Made by a program: the position numbers and the translations under genes. DNA of 16,905 bases from Calditrichota bacterium (GTDB taxonomy: Bacteria > Calditrichota > Calditrichia > RBG-13-44-9), in assembly GCA_024276455.1 (NCBI GenBank), contig JAJRXE010000046.1:1-16905 (forward strand). Reading direction: 5' to 3'. Under the pieces are notes generated by a model. It searched no databases, was not told where the DNA came from, and saw only the letters and a list, made by a program, of their open reading frames with translations. Below, piece by piece: positions 1-8,467 of this stretch (position 1 is its first letter; each line of letters begins with the position of its first letter).

Positions 1-1157
1 AAGACTTTGCCGGCAATCTGGAGTTTGTGGACATCAACTGCGCGGTGGTTACCCCCAACGCGCCGGCGGCCGGGTACGTACCACCCCAGATTGAGGGCGA
101 TTTGAACGAAATCACCTCCGGCGTGGGAACCGGCGCGCTCAATGTGGAAGTAATTGCTCCCGCGCTGGTGACGGAGGGAAACACCTACAAGATCCTTTTC
201 CATTCTGAAGGCGAGCTCCCCAACTACAAAACCACCACCTACGACATTTACAAAGAGCTTCCGGACACATCGCTGCTGATTAGCGCGGACAACGATGCCA
301 GCGAGTTCGGGCCGGATAAACCCAGCTTGCCCTTCGACGGGATGGTGGTCACCCTGCAGAACGACACCGTCATCAGCGTGGACACGGCGCAAACCGGCTG
401 GCTGATTGGCAGCAGCAATCTGGATATTCACGTTCAGAAGCACACCGCCTTTGCGGTGCTCTCCGCTCCCTGGCCGGCCGATTATGAAATCACCTTTTAC
501 GACGATTACGTGGACACCTCTTACAATTTTAAAATCCCGGTGCGTTTCAAGATTCACAACCTGACCTACGATTACGACACCGCTTTTGAAATCTGGGACA
601 AGGACCAGGACGGGCAGCTCTCGGTGGGGGATTCCCTCACCATAATTGAGTTTGTGGGCACCAGCTACAAGTTTGCCTGGGATATTACCTACTTCCCGCC
701 CCGGAAGCCGGGGGAGACGCCGGTGGAACCGCAGGCGGGCGACCGCTACATTATTCGCACCACCAAGCCATTCCGCGAAGGCGATTATTTCCGCTTTACC
801 ACCCACGCCGCGCGCGAAGACAAGGCCCTGGCGCAGGAAGAACTGGACAAAATTCGGGTGGTACCCAATCCCTATCTCGGCGCGGCAGCCTGGGAACGGC
901 GCACGCTCTTCGGTTCCGGACGCGGCGAACGAAAGATTGACTTTATTCACCTTCCGGCCAAGTGTACGATTCGAATCTACACCATGTCCGGAGCCCTGGT
1001 GAAAACGCTGTACCACAACGCTCCCATGGAAGACGGTGCCGAATCCTGGAACCTGATTTCCGATGACGGAATGGAAATTGCTTACGGGGTGTACATCTAC
1101 CATGTGGATGCCCCGGGAATTGGCACCCATGTAGGGAAATTTGCGGTCATAAAATAA
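1..1157 (+). CDS. Secreted protein with C-terminal sorting-like domain (5'-truncated)
   Basis: The reading frame is open to the left window edge (first full codon at base 3), so only the last 384 or so residues are visible. An internal GTG at 27 is not needed as a start. The last 100 residues, from about base 850, begin with an IRVVPNPY segment and run through short beta-strand-like stretches to a YGVYIYHVD...FAVIK end. This is the layout of type IX secretion or FlgD-like C-terminal domains in FCB bacteria. Bases 597-632 encode DKDQDGQLSVGD, a textbook DxDxDGxxxxxD calcium loop as in EF-hand and dockerin motifs. The rest looks beta-rich and acidic, and I do not recognise a catalytic domain. 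It probably acts outside the cell or on the surface. It lies 57 bases upstream of the PorV-like gene on the same strand. The function is unknown; the sorting-domain call is family-based inference. Confidence 0.8.
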   Translation, partial: DFAGNLEFVDINCAVVTPNAPAAGYVPPQIEGDLNEITSGVGTGALNVEVIAPALVTEGNTYKILFHSEGELPNYKTTTYDIYKELPDTSLLISADNDASEFGPDKPSLPFDGMVVTLQNDTVISVDTAQTGWLIGSSNLDIHVQKHTAFAVLSAPWPADYEITFYDDYVDTSYNFKIPVRFKIHNLTYDYDTAFEIWDKDQDGQLSVGDSLTIIEFVGTSYKFAWDITYFPPRKPGETPVEPQAGDRYIIRTTKPFREGDYFRFTTHAAREDKALAQEELDKIRVVPNPYLGAAAWERRTLFGSGRGERKIDFIHLPAKCTIRIYTMSGALVKTLYHNAPMEDGAESWNLISDDGMEIAYGVYIYHVDAPGIGTHVGKFAVIK

Positions 1158-1214
1158 GGGCAAACAAGACCAAACGAGGAAAGATTGAATGTTGAGATAA
1201 AAACGAGGTTTCCG

Positions 1215-2255
1215 ATGAGAAAAAGGATGTTTGTCACTGCTTTGGTATTGCTATTGGTTGGAATCCAATTTTCGTCCGCTCAAACTCAGAACTACCGGAG
1301 CAACGTTTCGAAGCGCGGCACCACGGCGGCCACTTTTCTGGAGATCGGGGTCGGTTCGCGGGCGCTGGGCATGGGTACGGCGTTTACCGCCCTGGCCGAC
1401 GATCCCAGCGCCATTTACTGGAATGTGGGCGGACTGGCCAAACTGCGGCGCCACGGCATTTTGTTCAACCACACCGAATGGATTGCCGACACTCGTTTCG
1501 ATTTTTTAGCGGCGGCTTTTCGGGTGGGCAAACGCGGCACCGTGGGCCTGAGCGTTACCGCTCTGAGCATGGACGAAATGGAAGTAACCACCCTGGAAGA
1601 ACCGGACGGCACCGGACAAACCTTTCGGGCCGGCGATTTTGCCGCCAGTCTGGCTTACGCCTTCAGTCTGACAGACCGCTTTTCCATTGGGCTGAATGCC
1701 AAGTTTGTCCGTCAAAGCATCTGGGAGATGTCCGCCACCGGTTTTGCCCTGGACGTGGGCGTCCATTACCAGACCCCCTTCAAGGGACTCATTCTGGGAA
1801 TGTCCATGACCAACTTCGGCACTAAAATGCGCATGGACGGCAACAACACCATGGTTCTGTACGATCCCGATCCAGCGGCTTCGGGAAACAACGGCCGGAT
1901 TCCCGCCAACATTAAAATGGACTTCTGGCCCATGCCGTTGAATTTCCGGGTGGGATTGGCCTACCAGGTCTTTAAAACCAATCTGCACCAGATGGTTGCC
2001 GCGTTAGACGCCCAGCACCCCAACGACAATTACGAGAGCGTACACGTGGGGGTGGAATATGTGTACAAACAGATGTTCGCCCTGCGAGCGGGCTACAAAT
2101 CGCTTTTCCTGCAGGATTCCGAGGAGTCCCTCACCCTGGGCGCCGGGTTAAACTATCCCCTGATGGGCAACGTAATGCTGCACATCGATTTTGCCTATCT
2201 GGATTTTGGGCTGCTGGAAAGCGTGCAGAAATATTCCCTCGGGATTGATTTTTAG
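1215..2255 (+). CDS. PorV/PorQ-family outer-membrane beta-barrel protein
   Basis: The protein has 346 residues from the ATG at 1215, which has GAGG six bases upstream. A TTG at 1185 would extend it by ten residues but would put charged residues ahead of the signal peptide. Residues 1-22 (MRKRM..., hydrophobic core, SSA) form a signal peptide. After it comes the family hallmark near residues 40-75: FLEIGVGSRALGMG, then ADDPSAIYWNVGGLA. The remainder alternates like beta strands and ends in a C-terminal phenylalanine, as outer-membrane barrels recognised by the BAM machinery do. In Bacteroidota, PorV is the shuttle that carries type IX cargo to the sortase. In other FCB phyla the broader family is common near secreted proteins and its exact job is less clear. 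Its position between two genes encoding sorting-like C-terminal domains supports a role in their export or surface attachment. Specific PorV function is inferred. Confidence 0.85.
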   Translation: MRKRMFVTALVLLLVGIQFSSAQTQNYRSNVSKRGTTAATFLEIGVGSRALGMGTAFTALADDPSAIYWNVGGLAKLRRHGILFNHTEWIADTRFDFLAAAFRVGKRGTVGLSVTALSMDEMEVTTLEEPDGTGQTFRAGDFAASLAYAFSLTDRFSIGLNAKFVRQSIWEMSATGFALDVGVHYQTPFKGLILGMSMTNFGTKMRMDGNNTMVLYDPDPAASGNNGRIPANIKMDFWPMPLNFRVGLAYQVFKTNLHQMVAALDAQHPNDNYESVHVGVEYVYKQMFALRAGYKSLFLQDSEESLTLGAGLNYPLMGNVMLHIDFAYLDFGLLESVQKYSLGIDF

Positions 2256-2267
2256 TCCGGCAGGGGT

Positions 2268-2333
2268 CGCCGTTTACGGCGGTTGGGAAGCAAGGGCCTT
2301 AAAGGCCCTTTGGAAGGGGCTTAAGCCCCTTGC
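2268..2333. repeat. Cluster of three adjacent palindromes between porV-like and GH9 genes
   Basis: Three inverted repeats sit in tandem. CGCCG-TTTA-CGGCG covers 2268-2281. AAGGGCCTT-A-AAGGCCCTT covers 2292-2310. The perfect 18-base palindrome AAGGGGCTTAAGCCCCTT covers 2314-2331. Each has a GC-rich arm and a TTTA, TTAAA or TTAA centre. The outer sequences GCAAGGG (2290-2296) and CCCTTGC (2327-2333) are also complementary, so the last two units can pair with each other as an alternative fold. No T-run follows on the plus strand, so this is not a standard intrinsic terminator. It may be a REP-like dispersed element, an mRNA-stabilising structure or a processing site ahead of the GH9 gene. Confidence 0.75.
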
Positions 2334-2365
2334 GAAAACACAATCAGAAACAGACAGGAATTCGC

Positions 2366-4402
2366 ATGCATTCAAAAACACATTCGGCTCTGCTAACACC
2401 CGGCGGCCTTTCGGGGCTATTTCTGGGTCTCCTCTTACTCATCGCTTCGCTGCCGGCGCAGGTCTTCGTGGATCAGCTGGGCTACCTTCCGGGAGCATCC
2501 AAGTACCTTTTCGTCAGCCAGCCGGCGGACAGCTTTCTGGTACGGGAAATTTCCCGAAATACGGTAAGTTTCCGGGGCGCCCTGGCGCTGTTCTCCTCGG
2601 ACGATCCGGCCACCGGTTTGACCCTTTACCGGGGCGACTTCAGCACTCTGGAAACGCCTGGTTCCTACATCATCGAAGTTCCCGGGGTGGGCTGGTCATT
2701 CCCATTCCTGATTGCAGATACCGCTTATCGGGAACTGAAGCGGAAAGCCGTGAAGGGGTACTATTTTCAGCGCTGTGGAATGGATCTGGTAAGCCAATTC
2801 GCCGGATCCTATTTCCACAGCAAATGTCACCTGGCGGACGCGTTTTTTCACAGTTCCTGCGACACCAGCGGCTTTCAGGAAACCCGGGGCGGCTGGCACG
2901 ACGCCGGCGATTACGGAAAATACGTGGTTAATGCGGGCATCAGTGTGGGCACCCTGCTCATGGCGTACGAGCAGATGCCGCAGCAATTTGCCTTCGACGA
3001 TCTGAACATTCCCGAGAGCGGCAACGGCGTTCCCGATCTCCTGGACGAAATTCGCTACGAACTGGAGTGGCTGCTCAAAATGCAGCGTCCTTCGGGCGGG
3101 GTTCACTTCAAGCTGACGACTGAACAGTTTCCCTCTTTTCGCATGCCCCAGCAGGACACCTGGACCCGCTACATTTACCAGCTTTCCACCACCGCAACCG
3201 GGAATTTTGCCGCCAATCTGGCTCAAGCCGCTCGCATTTACCAGCCGTTCGATTCCCTGTTTGCCTGGCGGTGCCTGAACGCCGCCGAGAAAGCCTGGCA
3301 GTTCCTGCAGGCTCACCCGGACATCCTTCCCGCGGGCGGTTTTCAGAATCCGCCGGGCACCAATACCGGCCAGTACGGCGACTCCGACGACCGGGACGAA
3401 CGTCTCTGGGCCGCTGTGGAACTGTTCCTGACCACCGGCAACAGCGAATATCACAATTATTTCATTTCTCATTACCAGGAAGCCGGATTGTTTCCCGGCG
3501 CCATGAGCTGGCAAAATGTTCGCTCGCTGGCCCAACTGGAATACCTGCTGGGAACCCGCGACGGCATCAGTCAGGTGGCGCAAACTCAATTGCGCTACGG
3601 GTTGGAAAATTACTGCCAGAATCTTTTACAACGCGCCGGCACCAACGGCTTTCAGGTCGTCTTGAATCCCGGCGAATACTACTGGGGATCGAACTCCGCC
3701 GTCCTGAACAATGCCATCCTGTTGATTGCCGCTTACGAGAAAACCGGCAATGCGGACTACCGCCAGGCGGCCCTCGCCCAGCTTCACTACATTCTGGGGC
3801 TGAATGCTCACCGGATGAGTTTCGTCACCCAGATGGGAGATTATTACCCGATGCATATTCACCACGCTCCCTCGGTGGCCGACGGGATTGTTGAACCGGT
3901 TCCCGGATTGCTGGCCGGAGGACCAAACGAATACTTGCAGGATCCGGTGCTGGCGGGCAATTTCACCGCTTCCACTCCGGCCGCCCTTTGCTACATCGAC
4001 GATCAGGGCAGTTACGCTTCCAACGAAATTGCCATCAACTGGAACGCTCCGCTGGTGTTCGTAAGCGGTTATTTCACCCCGGAACCGCTTACCGCCCTGC
4101 ATACCACCACCGGAATTCAAGCGGTCGCCGACATCCAGCTGCTCCCCAACTATCCCAATCCCTTTAACCAGGCGACCACCATTCATTTTCTGCTCGCCAA
4201 ACCTCAGCGAGTTTATTTGAAGATTTACGACCTGCTGGGGAGAACCCTTCGCCGGATGGATCTGGGCGTCCTGCCGTCCGGAGAACATACTTACCGTCTG
4301 GAGCTGGACAGCGGTCGGGATTCCCTGGCTTCCGGGATTTACTATTTCCAGCTGGAAGGGCTTTCGCGGACGTCCCCGGGTAAATTGCTTTACTTGAAAT
4401 GA
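2366..4402 (+). CDS. GH9 endoglucanase with N-terminal Ig-like and C-terminal sorting domain
   Basis: This is a secreted cellulase that would cleave internal beta-1,4-glucan bonds by inversion. The ATG at 2366 has AGGA six bases upstream; a TTG at 2330 lies in the upstream palindrome and is disfavoured. The product has 678 residues. Residues 1-31 are a signal peptide (core LFLGLLLLIASLPA). About 32-120 is the CelD_N Ig-like domain (VFVDQLGYLP). About 125-575 is the (alpha/alpha)6 barrel. GGWHDAGDYGKY places the base/water-binding aspartates at D179 and D182. PESGNGVPDLLDE and a histidine cluster at 497-500 follow. SNEIAINWNAPLV gives the catalytic acid E554. All key residues are present. Residues 590-678 begin with LLPNYPNPFNQ, a sorting-type tail implying surface display or release through a type IX-like route. 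The next gene, a beta-glucosidase, would process its products. Mixed-linkage glucan or another beta-glucan could be the true substrate. Confidence 0.95.
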   Translation: MHSKTHSALLTPGGLSGLFLGLLLLIASLPAQVFVDQLGYLPGASKYLFVSQPADSFLVREISRNTVSFRGALALFSSDDPATGLTLYRGDFSTLETPGSYIIEVPGVGWSFPFLIADTAYRELKRKAVKGYYFQRCGMDLVSQFAGSYFHSKCHLADAFFHSSCDTSGFQETRGGWHDAGDYGKYVVNAGISVGTLLMAYEQMPQQFAFDDLNIPESGNGVPDLLDEIRYELEWLLKMQRPSGGVHFKLTTEQFPSFRMPQQDTWTRYIYQLSTTATGNFAANLAQAARIYQPFDSLFAWRCLNAAEKAWQFLQAHPDILPAGGFQNPPGTNTGQYGDSDDRDERLWAAVELFLTTGNSEYHNYFISHYQEAGLFPGAMSWQNVRSLAQLEYLLGTRDGISQVAQTQLRYGLENYCQNLLQRAGTNGFQVVLNPGEYYWGSNSAVLNNAILLIAAYEKTGNADYRQAALAQLHYILGLNAHRMSFVTQMGDYYPMHIHHAPSVADGIVEPVPGLLAGGPNEYLQDPVLAGNFTASTPAALCYIDDQGSYASNEIAINWNAPLVFVSGYFTPEPLTALHTTTGIQAVADIQLLPNYPNPFNQATTIHFLLAKPQRVYLKIYDLLGRTLRRMDLGVLPSGEHTYRLELDSGRDSLASGIYYFQLEGLSRTSPGKLLYLK

Positions 4403-4508
4403 CCCGATTGAAAATAGTCAAAGCAGTGAAAAGACGAAATGTCATGGTGCAGGTAAATTTAAATTTCTTCAAATAATTTCAAAGAGGATTGAATAACGGA
4501 GAAGCAAG

Positions 4509-6758
4509 ATGGTTTTTACAATTCCGAGACGGTTGCTCGTTCTCATGTGCGTGCTGTCCCTCGCCGCGGCACTTCTGGCGGCTGTTCCCGCGGACGAACT
4601 AGATCAGAGAGTGGACCAGTTGCTTCGGCAAATGACCCTGGAAGAAAAAGTGGGTCAGATGACGCAGGTCACCATTCAGGTGGTTTCCCGAAAAAGCGCG
4701 GACGGAAAACACGAGCTGGATACCGCCCGGCTTTACGATACGGTGGTGAACCATCACGTAGGTTCCATTCTCAATGTGGATCCGGGTGCCTACAGCCTGG
4801 AACACTGGCATGAGATTATTCGCACGATTCAGGATCTGGCCACCAGGAAAACCCGTCTGGGCATTCCGGTAATTTACGGCATCGACGCCATTCACGGGGC
4901 CAATTACACCCGGAACGCCACCCTTTTTCCTCAGAGCATCGGCATGGCCGCCACCTGGAATCCCGAGCTGGTGCGCAAAGAAGGCGAAATCACCGCTCTG
5001 GAGGTGCGGGCGTCCGGCATTCCCTGGAACTTCAATCCGGTGCTGGGAGTGGGACGTCAACCGCTCTGGCCCCGGTTTTTCGAGACTTACGGCGAAGATC
5101 CTTACCTGGTAAGCGTGCTCGGAGCCGCTTACATTAAGGGCCTGGAAGGAGAAGACAACGACCTTTCCCAACCGACCCGGGTGGCCGCCTGCATGAAACA
5201 TTACCTGGGTTACAGTTTTCCTCTCAGCGGTCAGGACCGCACCCCGGCCTGGATTCCCGAACGCATGCTGCGGGAAATTTTTCTGCCGCCGTTCCGGGCC
5301 GCCACCGAAGCCGGTGTCCACACGCTGATGGTCAATTCCTCCGAAATTAACGGCATTCCGGTGCACGCCAGCAAAACCCTGCTCACCGATGTGTTACGGA
5401 AAGAGCTGGGATTTCGCGGGGTGGTGGTCACCGACTGGTACGATGTGATTAACCTGTACGAACGGGAGAAGGTGGCCGCTTCCCGCAAAGAAGCCGCCCG
5501 CCTGGCGCTGGAAGCCGGCATCGACATGAGCATGGTTCCCTTCGATTTCAGCTTTTACGACGACGTGCTGGCGCTGGTGCGGGAGGGAAAAATTTCCGAA
5601 GCGCGTATTGACCAGTCCGTACGCCGCATTTTACGCCTGAAGTTCGAGCTGGGCCTGTTTGAACATCCCTATCCCGATCCGAATCTGAAAACCCAATTTG
5701 CCAGCGAACGCTCCCGCCGGGTGGCACTGCAGGCGGCTCGCGAATCCCTCACCCTGCTGAAAAACCGCCACCAGGTGCTCCCACTGGCCAGGAACATTCG
5801 GGTGCTGGTAACCGGACCAACCGCCAACTCCCTGGCCCGCTTGAACGGCGGCTGGAGTTTTACCTGGCAGGGAGGGGACGAGAGCTACTACCCGCCGGAA
5901 AAATTAACCATTCTGGAAGCGATTGAGCAGAAACTCGGTAAAGAGCGGGTTATCTACCTGCCGGGGGCCGATTACGATCGTACTCTGGACCTTCCCGCCG
6001 TGACCCGCGCCGCGAGCGAAGTGGACGCAGTGATTCTTTGCCTGGGAGAACCGGCCTACTGCGAAACCCCCGGGAACATTAACGATCTCTATCTGCCGGA
6101 AGCCCAGTACGCCCTGGCCCGGGCCGTCAGTGGGGCCAACGTACCGGTGGTCCTGGTGCTGGCGGAAGGGCGTCCTCGATTAATCCATCCCATCGTTGAA
6201 CAAATGGATGCCATTCTTCTGGCTTACTTACCCGGTCTGGAAGGCGGACCGGCTATCGCCGAGGTGCTGTTCGGAGAAGTAAATCCCTCCGGCAAACTTC
6301 CCTTCACCTACCCGAAGTTTCCTAATAAACTAATGTGCTACGATTACAAGCACAGCGAAATTGCCAAACCGAACAGTTACGACCCGGAATTTCCTTTCGG
6401 ATTCGGCTTGAGTTACACCCGGTTCGCATACAGCCATCTTCAATTAAGTAAAAAAATTCTTCGTCCCGGCGATTCGTTGGAAATTCAGGTGCAGGTAAAG
6501 AATGTGGGCAAGCGGGCCGGAAAAGAAGCGGTCCTGCTCTATCTCAGCGATCTGGTGCGCTCGGTAACTCCGCCCGTGCAGCAACTGAAACGTTTCGCCA
6601 AGGTTGATCTGCAGCCGGGCGAAGCACAAACGGTCACCTTCCACTTAACCGAAGCGGATTTGCGCTTCATCGGACCGGACAACCGCACTATTTCCGAGGC
6701 AGGCGAATTTCGGATTTCGGTGGGCGGATTAAGCCAAACGTTCCGCCTGGAAAAATAG
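4509..6758 (+). CDS. bglX: GH3 beta-glucosidase / exo-beta-glucanase (BglX type)
   Basis: This is a retaining exo-acting glycosidase that would release glucose from cello-oligosaccharides. The ATG at 4509 has GGAG seven bases upstream and gives 749 residues. Residues 1-25 form a signal peptide. The N-terminal TIM barrel contains YGIDAIHGAN, FFETYGEDPYL, MKHYLGYS (K230, H231) and VVVTDWYD, whose D309 is the expected nucleophile. The second domain contains GGWSFTWQGG (W453, a likely +1 stacking residue) and GEPAYCETPG, whose E519 matches the acid/base glutamate of barley exo-glucanase-type GH3 enzymes. The last 70-80 residues are the FnIII-like domain typical of long GH3 proteins. There is no PNPF-type tail, unlike the GH9, so it is probably periplasmic. 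It lies 106 bases after the GH9 gene and 52 before the symporter, likely in one operon. The gene symbol is by family resemblance; aryl or other beta-glucoside preference cannot be read here. Confidence 0.93.
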   Translation: MVFTIPRRLLVLMCVLSLAAALLAAVPADELDQRVDQLLRQMTLEEKVGQMTQVTIQVVSRKSADGKHELDTARLYDTVVNHHVGSILNVDPGAYSLEHWHEIIRTIQDLATRKTRLGIPVIYGIDAIHGANYTRNATLFPQSIGMAATWNPELVRKEGEITALEVRASGIPWNFNPVLGVGRQPLWPRFFETYGEDPYLVSVLGAAYIKGLEGEDNDLSQPTRVAACMKHYLGYSFPLSGQDRTPAWIPERMLREIFLPPFRAATEAGVHTLMVNSSEINGIPVHASKTLLTDVLRKELGFRGVVVTDWYDVINLYEREKVAASRKEAARLALEAGIDMSMVPFDFSFYDDVLALVREGKISEARIDQSVRRILRLKFELGLFEHPYPDPNLKTQFASERSRRVALQAARESLTLLKNRHQVLPLARNIRVLVTGPTANSLARLNGGWSFTWQGGDESYYPPEKLTILEAIEQKLGKERVIYLPGADYDRTLDLPAVTRAASEVDAVILCLGEPAYCETPGNINDLYLPEAQYALARAVSGANVPVVLVLAEGRPRLIHPIVEQMDAILLAYLPGLEGGPAIAEVLFGEVNPSGKLPFTYPKFPNKLMCYDYKHSEIAKPNSYDPEFPFGFGLSYTRFAYSHLQLSKKILRPGDSLEIQVQVKNVGKRAGKEAVLLYLSDLVRSVTPPVQQLKRFAKVDLQPGEAQTVTFHLTEADLRFIGPDNRTISEAGEFRISVGGLSQTFRLEK

Positions 6759-6810
6759 AAATCTAGCCGCATTAACTGTTGAAGCAGTAAACAGACAAAG
6801 GAGCAGTTTC

Positions 6811-8427
6811 ATGGTTCTAAATCTTGCCTGGGCAGATCTGATTATCATCCTCCTCTATTTCGGGATTATTTTCTTCATTGGTTTTTACTTTTCGCGCAAA
6901 GAAAAAACTTCCACCGACTACTTTTTAGCCGGCCGTCATGTTGGCTGGTTTGCCATTGGCGCCTCCCTGTTTGCTTCCAACATTTCCAGCGAACACTTCA
7001 TCGGTCTGGCCGGTTCGGGTGCTGCCACCGGAATGGCGGTCGGCCATTTCGAATGGTTGGCCAGCTTCATTCTACTCATTCTTGGCTGGGTGTTCGTCCC
7101 GTTCTACCTGCGGTCGAAGGTATTTACCATGCCAGAATTCCTGGAACGCCGCTACGGAAGCGCCAGTCGCTGGTATCTCACCACCGTTTCCATTCTGGCG
7201 TACGTGCTGACCAAAATCTCCGTCACCCTGTTTGCCGGGGGACTGCTGCTCAAACAAGTCCTGGGTTGGGACATGTACACTTCCGCCATTGTAATGGTCA
7301 TTGCCACCGGTATTTACACGGTGGCCGGGGGGCTGGGGGCAGTTATTTACACGGAATTGATTCAGACGTTTGTCCTGATCGGCGGGGCGGTGGTGCTTAC
7401 CCTGCTGGGACTGCACGAGGTGGGTGGCCTCGCCGGCCTGAAACAATCTGTCCCACCGGATTTCTTCCACATGTTTAAACCGATGAGCGATCCGGATTTC
7501 CCCTGGACGGGAATCGTGTTCGGTGCTCCCATTCTGGGCATCTGGTACTGGTGCACCGATCAGTTCATTGTACAGCGGGTGCTGAGTGCTAAAAACATCG
7601 ATCATGCCCGCACCGGCACCATTTTCGCCGGTTTCCTGAAAATCTTGCCGGTCTTCATTCTGGTATTTCCCGGCATCATCGCCCGGGCGCTTTACCCCGA
7701 TATTGCCGGGGATCAGGCTTACCCGGCGCTGGTCACTCGCCTGCTTCCGGTAGGTCTGAAAGGAATTGTGGTTGCCAGCCTGCTTGCGGCCCTCATGTCT
7801 TCCCTGGCCTCCTGTTTCAACAGCAGTTCTACCCTCTTCACCATGGATGTGTACAAAAAGCTCAAACCAGACGCCAGCGAACGTCATCTGGTTTACGTGG
7901 GACGCCTGGCCACCACCGTACTGGTCATTCTGGGAATTCTCTGGGTGCCTTTTATTAAATACATCTCCTCTCAGCTTTACATTTACTTGCAAAGCGTGCA
8001 GGCTTACATCAGTCCCCCCATTGCGGCGGTATTTATTTTCGGAGTTTTCTGGCCGCGGGCAAACAGCAAGGGCGCCATTGCTTCGCTGCTAACCGGCTTG
8101 TTCTTCGGATTCATGCGGCTGGTGCTGGAACTCCTCAATAAACAGCATCCGTTGAGCTGGGCTCCTTTACGCTGGTTTGCCGAAGTTAATTTCCTGCACT
8201 TCGCCATCCTGCTCTTTCTGCTGTGCACCGGAGTGCTCTTCATCGTCAGTCTCCTCACCGGCGAACCGGCGCGGGAAAAAATTCAGGGCCTCACCTTCCG
8301 TTATGCCGGGGTAAGCACCTCCGATCGGGAATACCTGCAAGAAAAACCCTGGTGGCACCGTTTAAACGTGTTGATGAGCATTCTGTTGATCCTCACCATG
8401 CTTCTGTTGTGGTGGATTTTCTTTTAA
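6811..8427 (+). CDS. Sodium:sugar symporter, SSS family (SLC5/SGLT-like)
   Basis: This inner-membrane symporter would couple Na+ entry to monosaccharide uptake. The ATG at 6811 has GGAG seven bases upstream and gives 538 residues with about 14 hydrophobic segments, including a last one at the C-terminus as in SGLT proteins. The residues that bind sugar in human SGLT1, compared from memory, are all present: N57, H62 and E81 (SGLT1 N78, H83, E102, constant offset 21), Y246, W247 and K277 (Y290, W291, K321, constant offset 44) and Q394 (Q457). The serine-rich SCFNSSSTLFTMDVY stretch (residues 334-348) matches the Na2 sodium site region. The stretches WYWCTDQ, VQRVLSAKN and PPIAAVF are nearly SGLT1-like. 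Glucose or galactose is therefore the likely substrate, and the upstream beta-glucosidase makes glucose most plausible. It is the last gene of the plus-strand group. Confidence 0.95.
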   Translation: MVLNLAWADLIIILLYFGIIFFIGFYFSRKEKTSTDYFLAGRHVGWFAIGASLFASNISSEHFIGLAGSGAATGMAVGHFEWLASFILLILGWVFVPFYLRSKVFTMPEFLERRYGSASRWYLTTVSILAYVLTKISVTLFAGGLLLKQVLGWDMYTSAIVMVIATGIYTVAGGLGAVIYTELIQTFVLIGGAVVLTLLGLHEVGGLAGLKQSVPPDFFHMFKPMSDPDFPWTGIVFGAPILGIWYWCTDQFIVQRVLSAKNIDHARTGTIFAGFLKILPVFILVFPGIIARALYPDIAGDQAYPALVTRLLPVGLKGIVVASLLAALMSSLASCFNSSSTLFTMDVYKKLKPDASERHLVYVGRLATTVLVILGILWVPFIKYISSQLYIYLQSVQAYISPPIAAVFIFGVFWPRANSKGAIASLLTGLFFGFMRLVLELLNKQHPLSWAPLRWFAEVNFLHFAILLFLLCTGVLFIVSLLTGEPAREKIQGLTFRYAGVSTSDREYLQEKPWWHRLNVLMSILLILTMLLLWWIFF

Positions 8428-8467
8428 TTTCCTCAGATGACTCCCCAAACTTAAAATGCGGGCCCTG

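Noticed and set aside
2268..2333. Palindrome cluster considered as a CRISPR array
   Set aside because: The units differ in sequence, there are no regular unique spacers of CRISPR length, and there are no cas genes.
2366..4402. Possibility that the GH9 protein is an inactive binding protein
   Set aside because: Both aspartates (D179, D182) and the catalytic glutamate (E554) are present in intact motifs.
4455..4466. Palindrome AAATTTAAATTT upstream of the GH3 gene, considered as promoter or operator
   Set aside because: Low-complexity AT sequence that arises easily by chance; no matching -10/-35 spacing was found.
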